Below are positions 15,452 through 23,263 of a stretch of DNA of 64,000 nt, piece after piece. The notes under the pieces are model-generated. The model was not told where the DNA came from. It saw nothing but the letters and a program-made list of their open reading frames with translations, and ran no database searches. The translations under genes and the position numbers were made by a program. The stretch lies in NCBI RefSeq assembly GCF_001427825.1, contig NZ_LMGT01000001.1, positions 186,001 through 250,000 on the forward strand, read 5' to 3'. This DNA is from Brevundimonas sp. Root608. GTDB taxonomy: Bacteria; Pseudomonadota; Alphaproteobacteria; Caulobacterales; Caulobacteraceae. How positions within the stretch are numbered: position 1 is the stretch's first letter; the number at the start of each line of letters is the position of its first letter.

Positions 15452-16237
15452 CTATACCGCCGCCCTTCGCAGCGTCACCAGCGCCTGCTCGCGGATGCCC
15501 ACGTCCCCGACCGCGAGGATCTGCCCGGACCCGTCCGGCGCCTCGCCGCGCCAGTTGCTGACCGCGCCGCCGGCCGCCTCGATGACCGGGACCAGCGCCG
15601 ACCAGTCCCAGACCTTCAGCGCGCTTTCGGCCACCAGATCGATCCGGCCCGCCGCCAGCATGGCGTAGGCGTAGGCGTCGCAGCCCAGCCGGGCCAGACG
15701 CGCGGCGGCCCGGACCTGGGTCCAGGCCCCCAGCTCCGCGCCGGTGAACAGGTCGGGATCGGTGGTGGCGATCAGGGCGTCGTTCAGCCGCGGGCAGGGC
15801 CGGACGGCCAGCGCCGTCTCCGTATCGCCCCGCAATAGGCGCGCGCCGGAGGGGCCGCCGAGGAAGATCTCGTCCAGATAGGGCTGGGCGATCACGCCGA
15901 CGGCGGGCCGCCCCCCGGCCCGAAGGGCGATCAGATTGGTCCACAGTGGCAGGCCGGCGATGAAGGCGCGGGTGCCGTCGATGGGGTCGAGAATCCACAC
16001 ATGGTCGGCGTCCGGCCGGTCCTCGCCATACTCTTCCCCGATCACGCCGTGGTCGGGATAGCGGGCGGCGATCAGCCGGCGCAGCGCGGCCTCGGCCTCC
16101 TGGTCGGCCTCGGTGACCGGATCGAAGGCGCCCGCTCCGCCCTTGTCGGACTGCGCATAGTCGCCCCGGAAATACGGCAGGGAGACGCGCGCGGCCTCGC
16201 GGGCCAGCTCGACGGCGAACAGTTCGTACTCGGTCAT
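15452..16237 (-). CDS. hisN: Histidinol-phosphatase, inositol monophosphatase family
   Basis: 261-residue Mg-dependent phosphatase. IMPase motifs are intact: GEEYG (metal Glu), WILDPIDGTRAFI (metal Asp pair) and WDWSALVPVIEAAGG (metal Asp). The wording TRAFIAGLPLWTNLIAL is typical of the HisN branch, which dephosphorylates L-histidinol phosphate, rather than SuhB, but a broader inositol-phosphatase role cannot be excluded. The upstream XRE gene is separated by a heptad-repeat hairpin. Confidence 0.88.
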   Translation of the reverse strand: MTEYELFAVELAREAARVSLPYFRGDYAQSDKGGAGAFDPVTEADQEAEAALRRLIAARYPDHGVIGEEYGEDRPDADHVWILDPIDGTRAFIAGLPLWTNLIALRAGGRPAVGVIAQPYLDEIFLGGPSGARLLRGDTETALAVRPCPRLNDALIATTDPDLFTGAELGAWTQVRAAARLARLGCDAYAYAMLAAGRIDLVAESALKVWDWSALVPVIEAAGGAVSNWRGEAPDGSGQILAVGDVGIREQALVTLRRAAV

Positions 16238-16246
16238 GGGGAGGGG

Positions 16247-16337
16247 TTAGGTGTCAGGGGCTAGGTGTTAGTCAAGCCACTCAACGCAAATACTGCTCCT
16301 CGCCCGCTAATCCCTAATCCCAGGTCCCTGACCCCTA
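16247..16337. repeat. Inverted heptanucleotide-repeat element
   Basis: Two arms of degenerate 7-bp units in opposite orientation. Left arm 16247-16271: TTAGGTG, TCAGGGG, CTAGGTG, TTAG. Right arm 16307-16337 (reverse complement): TAGGGG, TCAGGGA, CCTGGGA, TTAGGGA, TTAG. The phase is strictly 7 bp in both arms, and both end toward the 35-nt centre with a partial unit TTAG. The right arm includes the stop codon of the XRE gene. Same architecture as 56502-56621 with different unit sequence. Confidence 0.8.
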
Positions 16338-16712
16338 TGCGGCGTCGGCCTCGACGTGCAGGGACTTGGCCAGGTCCAGCAGGCGCCGGCGCGGCTTCTC
16401 GTCCAGCTGATAGTAGGCCTGGATCAGGTCGAGCGTTTCCTTGCGGGAAAACATCTCGCCGCCCTGGTTGGCGACCTCGCGGCGTTCGATGGCCTCTTCC
16501 AGACCGTCGTAGAAATAGCTGACCGGCGATTCCAGCGCCTCGGACAGCTGCCACAGGCGGGCGGCCGAGATGCGGTTGGCGCCGCATTCGTATTTCTGGA
16601 TCTGCTGGAAGCGGATGCCGACCTGGTTGGCCAGCTGTTGTTGCGTCAGGCCCAGCAGGCGCCGGCGGCGGCGCAGGCGGCGTCCCAAGTGCAGGTCGAT
16701 GTCGGTGGCCAT
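16335..16712 (-). CDS. XRE-family helix-turn-helix transcriptional regulator
   Basis: 125 residues. The N-terminal HTH_3 domain reads GRRLRRRRRLLGLTQQQLANQVGIRFQQIQKYECGANRISAARLWQLSEALESPVSYFYDG in overlapping form, that is LTQQQLA then IQKYECG and ISAARL; the C-terminal helical half ends in LLDLAKSL. It resembles small regulators widespread in Caulobacterales and Rhizobiales. The target is unknown. It lies upstream of hisN on the same strand, but the repeat element between them may separate their expression. Confidence 0.93.
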   Translation of the reverse strand: MATDIDLHLGRRLRRRRRLLGLTQQQLANQVGIRFQQIQKYECGANRISAARLWQLSEALESPVSYFYDGLEEAIERREVANQGGEMFSRKETLDLIQAYYQLDEKPRRRLLDLAKSLHVEADAA

Positions 16713-16897
16713 GGCCCTATTCCCCGTATTGGCAGGCTGTCCCGAAGCGGGACGGCTCGCCCTTCACGCGGCAAGCACCGTGCCGCGCTCGCCTGACGGG
16801 AGAGAGTCGGTGAGCAATGTTCTGTGTGGGGTTCCGCAACCGTTACGCTTCACGCGCATTACGGCGACAGAGCATTGGGCTTCAAGGGAGAGACAAC

Positions 16898-17152
16898 ATG
16901 GGCTTGGGTATCATTGGCTGGATCGTCATCGGCATCGTCGCCGGCTGGCTCGCTGAAAAAGTTATGGGCCGCAGCCACGGCCTGGTGACCAACCTGATCG
17001 TCGGCGTCGTCGGCGCCCTGCTGGGCGGTTTCATCGCCGGCAATCTGCTGGGTATTCCGGTCGGCGGCTTCAATCTGATCACGCTGCTGGTCGCCTTCCT
17101 CGGCGCCTGCCTGCTGTTGTTCCTCGTCGGCCTGGTCAAGCGTCGCACCTAG
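16898..17152 (+). CDS. GlsB/YeaQ/YmgE-family small membrane protein
   Basis: 84-residue inner-membrane protein with three hydrophobic helices and Gly-rich packing (GWIVIGIVAGWLAEKVMGR, GVVGALLGGFIAGNLLG, VAFLGACLLLFLVGLVKRR). The family (also called transglycosylase-associated) is linked to stress responses but has no proven activity. The ATG at 16898 has AGGGAGAGA upstream and fits the family start; an in-frame extension to 16817 is rejected. Terminated by a strong hairpin at 17178. Confidence 0.92.
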   Translation: MGLGIIGWIVIGIVAGWLAEKVMGRSHGLVTNLIVGVVGALLGGFIAGNLLGIPVGGFNLITLLVAFLGACLLLFLVGLVKRRT

Positions 17153-17177
17153 GCGCTTCGCCGGTCTGAAATGACGA

Positions 17178-17207
17178 AGGGCGGCTCCCTCCGGAGCCGC
17201 CCTTTTT
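17178..17207 (+). terminator. Rho-independent terminator after the GlsB-like gene
   Basis: GGGCGGCTCC-CTCC-GGAGCCGCCC followed by TTTTT. The stem and left flank (ACGAAGGGCGGCTCC) recur in the terminator at 17818. Confidence 0.93.
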
Positions 17208-17368
17208 CCATGGCGAGACGGCGGGAGACGCCGTCGGTCCTGCGTCGACTCGACCCTTTCGGCGATCACGGTGCGGGTGAGGAGGAATCTCCGGCGCGCT
17301 CAAGCGATGTCGACTTAGCGTCTTGAACGTTAACCCCTTTTTTGCTCGCTTCGCTTCAGTCTCAGCCC

Positions 17369-17743
17369 ATGTCTATTCAGGTCAAATTGGACGAGGGCCT
17401 TTGCCGGGCCTGGGTCACCGTTCTCCCGGAGCCCCAGACCAGTACGGTCGCCGAGACGGTGCTGCAGCTGACCGACCAGCGTCCCGTCCTCGGCAGTTGG
17501 GACTGGATCATCGACATACGCAATCCGCACGCACAGGCGACGCCGGAAGAGATCGAAAGCATCTCGGCCGCGTTTAACGCCGTGACGAGCCAGCAGAGCT
17601 ACACGATCTTCATCAGCCACGACCCTGCGACCTACGACCGGTGCGCCCTCATGGCCCGCACCTTCCTTCGACGCCGACACCTGGTGGCGCGCAGCGTGGC
17701 CGAGGCCAAGGCTCTTCTTCCCATGAGCGTGCACAGGATTTGA
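17369..17743 (+). CDS. Conserved-looking hypothetical protein
   Basis: 124 residues, no signal peptide or membrane segment. The pattern of alternating strands and helices (IQVKLDEGLCRAWVTVL, WDWIIDIRNPHAQAT, YTIFISHDPATYDRCALMARTFLRRRHLVARSVAEA) is reminiscent of STAS/SpoIIAA-like single-domain proteins seen in Caulobacterales, but no motif proves it. The ATG at 17369 is chosen over upstream non-ATG codons; there is no strong SD. It is bounded by two terminators with nearly identical stems, so it is a single-gene unit. Confidence 0.7.
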   Translation: MSIQVKLDEGLCRAWVTVLPEPQTSTVAETVLQLTDQRPVLGSWDWIIDIRNPHAQATPEEIESISAAFNAVTSQQSYTIFISHDPATYDRCALMARTFLRRRHLVARSVAEAKALLPMSVHRI

Positions 17744-17817
17744 TCTGGAAACCGCGCAGGGCGACGCCCAACAGGAGTTTGGCTTTCGCCCGCCTCTGAC
17801 CCATCCGAAACGACGAA

Positions 17818-17847
17818 GGGCGGCTCCGTGCGGAGCCGCCCTTTTTT
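17818..17847 (+). terminator. Rho-independent terminator, near-copy of the one at 17178
   Basis: GGGCGGCTCC-GTGC-GGAGCCGCCC then six T. It has the same 10-bp stem and the same left flank as the terminator 640 bp upstream. Confidence 0.93.
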
Positions 17848-17865
17848 CTTGCCTCGATCCCGGGA

Positions 17866-18456
17866 TCAGGCGCCGGGCTTGTTCGGCTTCTGGCCTTCGC
17901 CGGGGGCCGGCGTGGCGCCGTGGTGACCCGAATGATCCGGGCTGGCCGGCGTCGCGGGGGTGGCCGGAGTGGCCGGCGTGGCGGGCGTCACGCCCGGGTT
18001 CGCCGGCGTCGCCGGGGTAGCGGGGGTCGCCGGCGTCGCCGGCTCGGATGCAGCCTCTTCAGTCGGTTCGGCGGCCGGTTCGTCGACCGGCGTCGCCGCA
18101 TCCTCGATCGCGGCGGCGGCGGCGAACTGGGCGCTGGTCCAGCCCACGGCGACGCCGGCGCCGTCCTGGCGCACGCCGCCGGACACCGGAACGCCGCGCA
18201 GCTCGCCATCGGCGCCGCGCACGGTCAGCTCCTGGCCGGATTCCGTATTGCGGGCGCCTTCAAGCTTGCCCAGCAGCGCGCCGTCGGAACCCTTGACGTC
18301 GGATCCGGGCTGAAGGGTCAGGTTCTGCGTCGGCGCGGGGGCGGCCTGTTCGGCGGCCGGGGCCGGGGTTTGCGGGGCCGTGCTGTCCTGGGCGAACGCG
18401 GGAGCGGTCATGAGGAACAGGCCGGCGACGCCAGTGAGGAGCGCGGTCTTTCGCAT
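17866..18456 (-). CDS. Exported Ala/Thr/Pro-repeat protein
   Basis: 196 residues with a signal peptide cleaved near APAFA (about residue 22). A compact middle segment (LQPGSDVKGSDGALLGKLEGARN...) resembles a PRC-barrel-like strand set. The C-terminal third is an unstructured repeat of ATP triplets (ATPATPATPATPANPGVTPATPATPA) and ends in a His-containing tail (DHSGHHG). It is probably periplasmic or cell-wall spanning. Function unknown. The start at 18456 fits the signal peptide; the ATG at 18474 adds six polar residues. Confidence 0.8.
   Translation of the reverse strand: MRKTALLTGVAGLFLMTAPAFAQDSTAPQTPAPAAEQAAPAPTQNLTLQPGSDVKGSDGALLGKLEGARNTESGQELTVRGADGELRGVPVSGGVRQDGAGVAVGWTSAQFAAAAAIEDAATPVDEPAAEPTEEAASEPATPATPATPATPANPGVTPATPATPATPATPASPDHSGHHGATPAPGEGQKPNKPGA
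17942..18044. repeat. Coding tandem repeat (9-bp Ala-Thr-Pro units)
   Basis: Imperfect 9-bp direct repeats of the GCCGGCGTC/GCGGGGGTG type, interrupted once at about 17992-18002, inside the exported-protein gene. Likely variable in copy number between strains. Confidence 0.8.
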
Positions 18457-18606
18457 GATGTCTGCCTTGGTCAAAGCGAGCGGGGAGGGGCTCGCACCGA
18501 CTGGCTAACACAGCGGATGACGCCTTGTTTCGTCCGCCCCGAAATGACCTTGGCCCTGCCCGGATTGGCCGATTCCGGCTTCCGGAGCGCCACATGGCGT
18601 ACCGGG

Positions 18607-20787
18607 TCACTCTTCGGCGTGCGTCAGGGCCTCGACGACCACCCCCTCGGTCAACAGCTGCGGCAGGATGCGCGGCTCGGCCGATCCGGGCGAATACAGC
18701 AGATACAGGGGCACGCCGGAGCGGCCGTGACGCTGCAGTTCGGCGGTGATGGCGTCGTCCCGTCGCGTCCAGTCGCCCACCAGATAGACGGCCCTGGTCC
18801 GCGCCATGGCCGCGGCGACGCCGGGCGAGGTCAGCGACGTTCGTTCGTTGATCTTGCAGGTCACGCACCAGTCGGCGGTGAAATTGACCAGCACCGGCCG
18901 GCCCTCGGCCAGGGCGGCCTTGACGGCGGAGGGCGACCAAGGCGCGGCCCGGGGCCCGGCCAGGCCTTCGCCGGGTTCGGCGACCGGACTCTCCGCGGGC
19001 AGGACGGCCGCCAGCCACCCGGTTCCGGCGGCCAGCAATAGGGCTGTCGCGCCAGCCGTCAGTTGCAGCACGCCGCGGCGCCCGGCCATCCGCTCGGCCT
19101 GCGCCCCGCCGATCAGCCAGAGGCCCAGCGCCAGCAGCACGCCGGCCGCGAACAGCAGGCCCAGGGCGTCCGCTCCCGCCTGGCGGCCGAACACCCAGGC
19201 CAGCCACAGGGCCGTCGCATACAGGGGGAAGGCCAGCAGGCCCTTCAGCCGCTCCATCCAAGGTCCGGGCCGCGGCAGGCGGGCCAGCAGACCGGGGCTC
19301 AGGCTGACGGCCACATAGGGCAGGGCCAGTCCCAGCCCGAGCCCGAGAAACACCATCAGCGCCATCGGCCACGGCATCAGCAGCGCCGCCCCAAGGGCGA
19401 AGGCCATGAAGGGGGCGGTGCAGGGGGCCGCCACCACCACGGCCAGCGCCCCGGTGAAGAAGGCGCCAACCCCGCCCGGCAGACGCGCCAGCGGGCCCGA
19501 GCCGGCGCCCTGCAGTCCGGCGCCGACGTGGAAGACGCTGGACAGGTTGAGGGCCACGGCGAGCATCAGCAGGGCCAGCCCCGCCGTCACCGGCGGCGAC
19601 TGCAGCTGGAAGCCCCAGCCCACGGCCTCGCCCGCGGCCCGCAGCGCCAGCAGCACGCCCGCCAGCAGCAGGAAGGTCGTCAGCACCCCGGCCAGGAAGG
19701 CCAGTCCGTCGCGCCGCGCGTGCCGCGGGTCATGCGCCGAGGCCGCCAGCGCCGCCGCCTTCATCGCCAGAATGGGGAAGACGCAGGGCATCAGGTTCAG
19801 GATCAGCCCGCCCAGAAGCGCGAACAGCACGGCCCGGGCGAAGACCGTCGGGCCGGTCCCTTCAGCGGCCGCCGCCGCCGCGCCGCCATCCGGCGCCGCG
19901 GCCAGATCGCCCGATCCGTCGCTGCCGGGCAGCGCCGCCCCGGGCACGGCGGCGATCTCGAACGCCCCGTGGGCCGTGGCCAGCACGCCCGCCACCGGCC
20001 CCGCCAGGCCGTCCGACCGCGTCGCCCCGCCCGGCTGCAGCCGCAGCGTCAGTCCCTGCGGCCCCCAGCCGCCGGTCTGGGCGGCCGGATGGCCGATGAC
20101 GCCGCCCTCGAAGGGGAAGAAATAGCTCGGGCCCGGATCGCGGCCCGCCAACGGTCCGCCGACCGCGCTCAGCACCAGGACGCCGTCCTCAAGGGCGATG
20201 CGGGCCTCGATCCCGGCCGGCCGGGGCGCGGTCTCCAGCACGCGGGTGATCGCCGCTCCGTGGCGCGGGTCCAGCGGCGCGGCGCCCTCGCGCACCGGCA
20301 GGTCGAGGTTCAGGATCAGTTCTTCCGGGACGCACATCTCGGCGCTGCAGACGAAGAACAGCGCCTTGACCGTCAGCGGCACAGGGGTCCCCGCCCGCGC
20401 CGTGGCGGGGACATCGACCGGAACGGGCAGATAGACCTCGCCGGAATAGCCATAGTTCATCAGGCCCGACAGCCGCTGGCGCTCGGGCAGGGGCCAGACG
20501 ATCTCACCCGCCTTCACGCCCTGCGGCGTCGTCCACGTCAGGGTCGTCGCCCCGCCGGAATCGCCGGGATTTCGCCAGTAGGTGTGCCAGCCGGGCTTGA
20601 TGATCTGTCTGACGGCCACCACGGCGGTCGAGCCGGGCGCGGCCCAGGCCGACATCGGGACCAGTTCGGCCTCGATCCGTTCGGTGCGCTGCGGCCCCGG
20701 CGCGGAGGTGCGTGCGGGCTGGGCGACGGCGGCGCCGGCGGCCAGCCACAGCAGGGCGGCGGTCAGGATTCGGGTGAGCAGGGACAC
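18607..20787 (-). CDS. ScsB/DsbD-family thiol:disulfide interchange protein
   Basis: 726-residue inner-membrane reductase moving electrons from cytoplasmic thioredoxin to periplasmic thiols. Order: signal peptide (to about residue 22); periplasmic N-terminal domain with a Cys pair in FFVCSAEMCVPEE; a CcdA-like core of about eight helices with PCVFP and APCTAPFM Cys motifs; and a C-terminal thioredoxin domain with WCVTC. The layout fits ScsB more than E. coli DsbD (565 residues). No scsC or scsD is adjacent. The stop lies only 150 bp from the divergent exported-protein gene region. Confidence 0.93.
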   Translation of the reverse strand: MSLLTRILTAALLWLAAGAAVAQPARTSAPGPQRTERIEAELVPMSAWAAPGSTAVVAVRQIIKPGWHTYWRNPGDSGGATTLTWTTPQGVKAGEIVWPLPERQRLSGLMNYGYSGEVYLPVPVDVPATARAGTPVPLTVKALFFVCSAEMCVPEELILNLDLPVREGAAPLDPRHGAAITRVLETAPRPAGIEARIALEDGVLVLSAVGGPLAGRDPGPSYFFPFEGGVIGHPAAQTGGWGPQGLTLRLQPGGATRSDGLAGPVAGVLATAHGAFEIAAVPGAALPGSDGSGDLAAAPDGGAAAAAAEGTGPTVFARAVLFALLGGLILNLMPCVFPILAMKAAALAASAHDPRHARRDGLAFLAGVLTTFLLLAGVLLALRAAGEAVGWGFQLQSPPVTAGLALLMLAVALNLSSVFHVGAGLQGAGSGPLARLPGGVGAFFTGALAVVVAAPCTAPFMAFALGAALLMPWPMALMVFLGLGLGLALPYVAVSLSPGLLARLPRPGPWMERLKGLLAFPLYATALWLAWVFGRQAGADALGLLFAAGVLLALGLWLIGGAQAERMAGRRGVLQLTAGATALLLAAGTGWLAAVLPAESPVAEPGEGLAGPRAAPWSPSAVKAALAEGRPVLVNFTADWCVTCKINERTSLTSPGVAAAMARTRAVYLVGDWTRRDDAITAELQRHGRSGVPLYLLYSPGSAEPRILPQLLTEGVVVEALTHAEE

Positions 20788-20866
20788 ACGGGCTCCACGA
20801 GGCGTCGGCGCGACCTTAGCCGTCCCGACCCCGCCGCGTCACCGTCCGTCGCAGCGGCGCGTCGCC

Positions 20867-21313
20867 TCAGCTGCGCGGGACGGCCTCGATCAGCACCTCG
20901 GTGCGCCGCCGCATGGGCTCGCGCACGCCGGTCTCGGCCACGGCGCCCGTGTCGCCGACCGCCTCGACATCGAACGCCGGCGCCGGCCAGCCGGCCGCCG
21001 TCAGGGCCTCGGCCACCGCAATGGCGCGGCGCTCCGACAGGCTCTGGTTGGCCGCCCCGCCGCCGCGGGCGTCGGACAGGCCAAGGACCTGCACCTTGCG
21101 AATCTCGCAGCTCTGCAACTGGGCCGCCGTCATGCCGATGGCCTGCCGCGCCGGCTCCGTCAGCCGCGCCTCGCCATCGGCGAAATACACCTCGAACCGT
21201 TTGGTCGCGCAGGCCGAAGGCTCCGCGACCAGGTCGCTTCGGTGCCTGAATCCGCCCACGGCGCAGCCGGAGACGGCCACCGCCAGGCCCAGCAGCACAA
21301 TCGATCGCTTCAT
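20867..21313 (-). CDS. OmpA-domain lipoprotein
   Basis: 148 residues. Lipobox AVSGC (Cys about 17) marks an outer-membrane lipoprotein; the OmpA-C-like peptidoglycan-binding fold covers FEVYFADGEARLTEPARQAI through SLSERRAIAVAEAL to RRRTEVLIE. It is shorter and more divergent than Pal. The ATG at 21313 is set by the signal peptide. It lies downstream of the glycine-zipper gene, possibly separated by a weak hairpin. Confidence 0.85.
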   Translation of the reverse strand: MKRSIVLLGLAVAVSGCAVGGFRHRSDLVAEPSACATKRFEVYFADGEARLTEPARQAIGMTAAQLQSCEIRKVQVLGLSDARGGGAANQSLSERRAIAVAEALTAAGWPAPAFDVEAVGDTGAVAETGVREPMRRRTEVLIEAVPRS

Positions 21314-21340
21314 ATCCAGCCCTCCACCGACCCGTGAAAA

Positions 21341-21368
21341 GGGCGGCCCGCCAGCCGACGAACCGCCC
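21341..21368 (-). terminator. Possible terminator after the glycine-zipper lipoprotein gene
   Basis: On the minus strand GGGCGG ... CCGCCC (16-nt loop that can pair further) is followed by TTTT. Shorter stem and larger loop than the other terminators here. Confidence 0.4.
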
Positions 21369-21393
21369 CGATGTTCAAGCGAAAAGCCGACGC

Positions 21394-21735
21394 CTAGTAG
21401 CGGCGCTGGCCGTTCTCCCAGTAGCATTCGTCCTGACGGCCGTCGTAGCAGTAGTAGTACCGGTTCGAGCTGTCCCGATAACGCTGCTGATTGGCGCGGT
21501 CCTGCTGCGAACCGCGGATGGCGCCCGCCGCGCCGCCGACGACGGCGCCGATGGCCGCGCCGGTCCCGGCGTTGCCGCTGCCGACGTTGTTGCCGATGAT
21601 GGCGCCGGCGACCGCGCCGAGGCCCGCGCCGATCGCGCCCTGACGGGTCGTCTCATTGACGCCGCCGTAGCCGTCGCTTGCGCAGGCGCTGGCCAGCAGG
21701 CCCGAAGCCGCGATCGCGATGATTGCCTTGTTCAT
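21394..21735 (-). CDS. Glycine-zipper lipoprotein (YMGG/17-kDa antigen type)
   Basis: 113 residues: signal peptide with lipobox LLASAC (Cys about 18), then a glycine-zipper segment GAIGAGLGAVAGAIIGNNVG ... GAAIGAVVGGAAGAI, and a charged Tyr-rich tail (RYYYCYDGRQDECYW). These are outer-membrane or periplasmic proteins of unclear function, often stress-induced. An exact GGAAC-N16-CGTT motif at 21776-21800 points at this gene, so EcfG/SigT control is likely. Start 21735 chosen over 21750 because the signal peptide begins there. Confidence 0.88.
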   Translation of the reverse strand: MNKAIIAIAASGLLASACASDGYGGVNETTRQGAIGAGLGAVAGAIIGNNVGSGNAGTGAAIGAVVGGAAGAIRGSQQDRANQQRYRDSSNRYYYCYDGRQDECYWENGQRRY

Positions 21736-21775
21736 GGGTATGTCCTTCATCCCTTGGGTTCGCCCCTGCGGTGAG

Positions 21776-21800
21776 AACGCTGGATAAGCGTGGCGGTTCC
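21776..21800 (-). promoter_or_regulatory. EcfG/SigT-type promoter for the glycine-zipper lipoprotein
   Basis: On the minus strand GGAAC (21800-21796), 16-nt spacer, CGTT (21779-21776). This is the alphaproteobacterial general-stress sigma consensus. It lies about 40 nt before the start codon. Confidence 0.75.
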
Positions 21801-21894
21801 CCCGCTATGATGGGGGACGGGCCTGTGTCAGGTTCGGGCGGCGCCGCGCCAGACGCGGCGGCCGATGCTTCATGGGTAGAGACGGGGGTCTTGT

Positions 21895-22236
21895 ATGCGT
21901 TTTTCTGAACCGGTCCGCATGGCGGACGATGGCGAGCACAGTCCGGTGTGGGCGCGCTCGAAACGCCGCTCCGGCAATCCGCTTATCGGACTGATCGTGA
22001 CGCTGCTGGCGTTGTTCGGGGTGCTGACGGCGGTGCTCGGCGTCAAGGAGCGTTCGCTGGCCGAGGGCGGAGCCGTCATGGACGGCTGGATCGCCCAGGG
22101 CGTCGCCACGGTGAAGGGCAAGGCGCCCGAGGCCGCCGACCAGGCCGCCGACGCCACCGTAGCGGCCGCCGAAAAGGCGGGCGACGCCGCCCAGGCCGGC
22201 GCGGCGGCCGCTTCTGACGAGCTGAAGAAGCAATAG
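21895..22236 (+). CDS. Small single-span membrane protein with Ala/Lys/Glu-rich tail
   Basis: 113 residues: a polar N-terminus, one transmembrane helix (NPLIGLIVTLLALFGVLTAVLG, about 28-49), then a helical Ala-rich region (AADQAADATVAAAEKAGDAAQAGAAAASDELKK) likely to be periplasmic or coiled coil. No recognised family. Start by ATG at 21895 behind GGGGG; an alternative ATG at 21919 would shorten it by eight residues. It lies directly before the lipid-kinase operon, whose promoter starts 22 bp after its stop. Confidence 0.7.
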   Translation: MRFSEPVRMADDGEHSPVWARSKRRSGNPLIGLIVTLLALFGVLTAVLGVKERSLAEGGAVMDGWIAQGVATVKGKAPEAADQAADATVAAAEKAGDAAQAGAAAASDELKKQ

Positions 22237-22258
22237 CTTCACCGGGGGCGAAGGCGCC

Positions 22259-22283
22259 GGAACATCGCCCTCACCGGGGCGTT
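22259..22283 (+). promoter_or_regulatory. EcfG/SigT-type promoter for the lipid kinase operon
   Basis: GGAAC (22259-22263), 16-nt spacer, CGTT (22280-22283). The start codon at 22292 is only 9 nt after the -10 element, so the transcript would be leaderless or nearly so; no SD is visible. Confidence 0.75.
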
Positions 22284-22291
22284 CGGGCGGC

Positions 22292-23263
22292 ATGACTGAA
22301 AGCCTGACCCCGACCGTTGATCCGACGGCCGCGCCTGAAGACGCGGCCGTCGAACCACGCGTGCTGACACCCCACACAGTGCTGGGGCGGGTCATCATGC
22401 TGGTCAATCCCGCCGCGGGCGGCGTCGGCTCCGGCGCGGTCGGGGAGGCGGAAGCCATTCTGGCCGACTACGCCTGCGACGCGTCTGTCGTCTCCCTGGA
22501 GTCCGGCGCGTTCGACTCCCAGGTCCAGGCGGCGCTGGACGCGCGGCCGGACGTGCTGTTCGTCCTGGCGGGAGACGGCACCGCCGGGACCATCGCCTCG
22601 CGCGCGGGGCCGGACGGCCCCCTGATCGCGCCCTTGCCGGGCGGGACGATGAACATGCTGCCCAAGGCGCTGTACGGGACCGCTGACTGGAAGGCGGCCC
22701 TCCGGCTGGCGCTCGAGGAAGGCGCGCCGCAGTGCGTCGCCGGCGGCGAGGTTTCCGACGGCCGGACGACCCAGGCCTTCTATTGCGCCGCCATTCTCGG
22801 ATCGCCGGCCCTGTGGGCTCCGGCGCGCGAGGCCGTCCGCGACGGCCAGATGCGTCTGGCGTGGATGTACGCCCGCCGCGCGCTGCGCCGCGCCTTCTCG
22901 GGCCGGCTTCGCTACTCTCTCGACGGCAAGGTCGCCCGGCGGGCCGAAGCCCTGGTCCTGATCAGTCCGATGATCTCCCGGGCGATGGACGAGAACACCG
23001 GTCTCGAAGCCGCGGCGATGAATCCGTCGGACGCCGCCCAGGCCTTTCGCCTGGCCGCCCACGCCGTGTTCAGCGACTGGCGTCAGGACCCGGCGGTGAC
23101 CACCCGGGCGATCCAGCGCGCCACCGTCCGCGCGCGTTCGCGCATTCCCGCCGTGATCGACGGCGAACCCATCCTGCTGTCCCACGAGGCCAGGGTGAAA
23201 TTCATCCGCAAGGCGTTTCAGGCGCTGGCTCCCAATCCCCCCGCGGCCGAGGATAGCGTCTAG
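22292..23263 (+). CDS. Diacylglycerol kinase-family lipid kinase
   Basis: 323 residues. The DAGK catalytic fold is shown by VIMLVNPAAGG, LAGDGTAGTIAS (nucleotide-binding GDGT) and PLPGGTMNMLPKAL. Enzymes of this type phosphorylate lipids such as diacylglycerol or sphingoid bases at the inner membrane face; the exact substrate is not readable. GDGTAG lacks the common N of GGDGT(I/V)NE. The stop shares one base with the GTG start of the phosphoesterase, so the two are co-expressed, probably from the stress promoter just upstream. Confidence 0.85.
   Translation: MTESLTPTVDPTAAPEDAAVEPRVLTPHTVLGRVIMLVNPAAGGVGSGAVGEAEAILADYACDASVVSLESGAFDSQVQAALDARPDVLFVLAGDGTAGTIASRAGPDGPLIAPLPGGTMNMLPKALYGTADWKAALRLALEEGAPQCVAGGEVSDGRTTQAFYCAAILGSPALWAPAREAVRDGQMRLAWMYARRALRRAFSGRLRYSLDGKVARRAEALVLISPMISRAMDENTGLEAAAMNPSDAAQAFRLAAHAVFSDWRQDPAVTTRAIQRATVRARSRIPAVIDGEPILLSHEARVKFIRKAFQALAPNPPAAEDSV

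Noticed and set aside
17942-18044. Possible CRISPR-like direct repeats
   Set aside because: The 9-bp repeats are coding, contiguous and without spacers.
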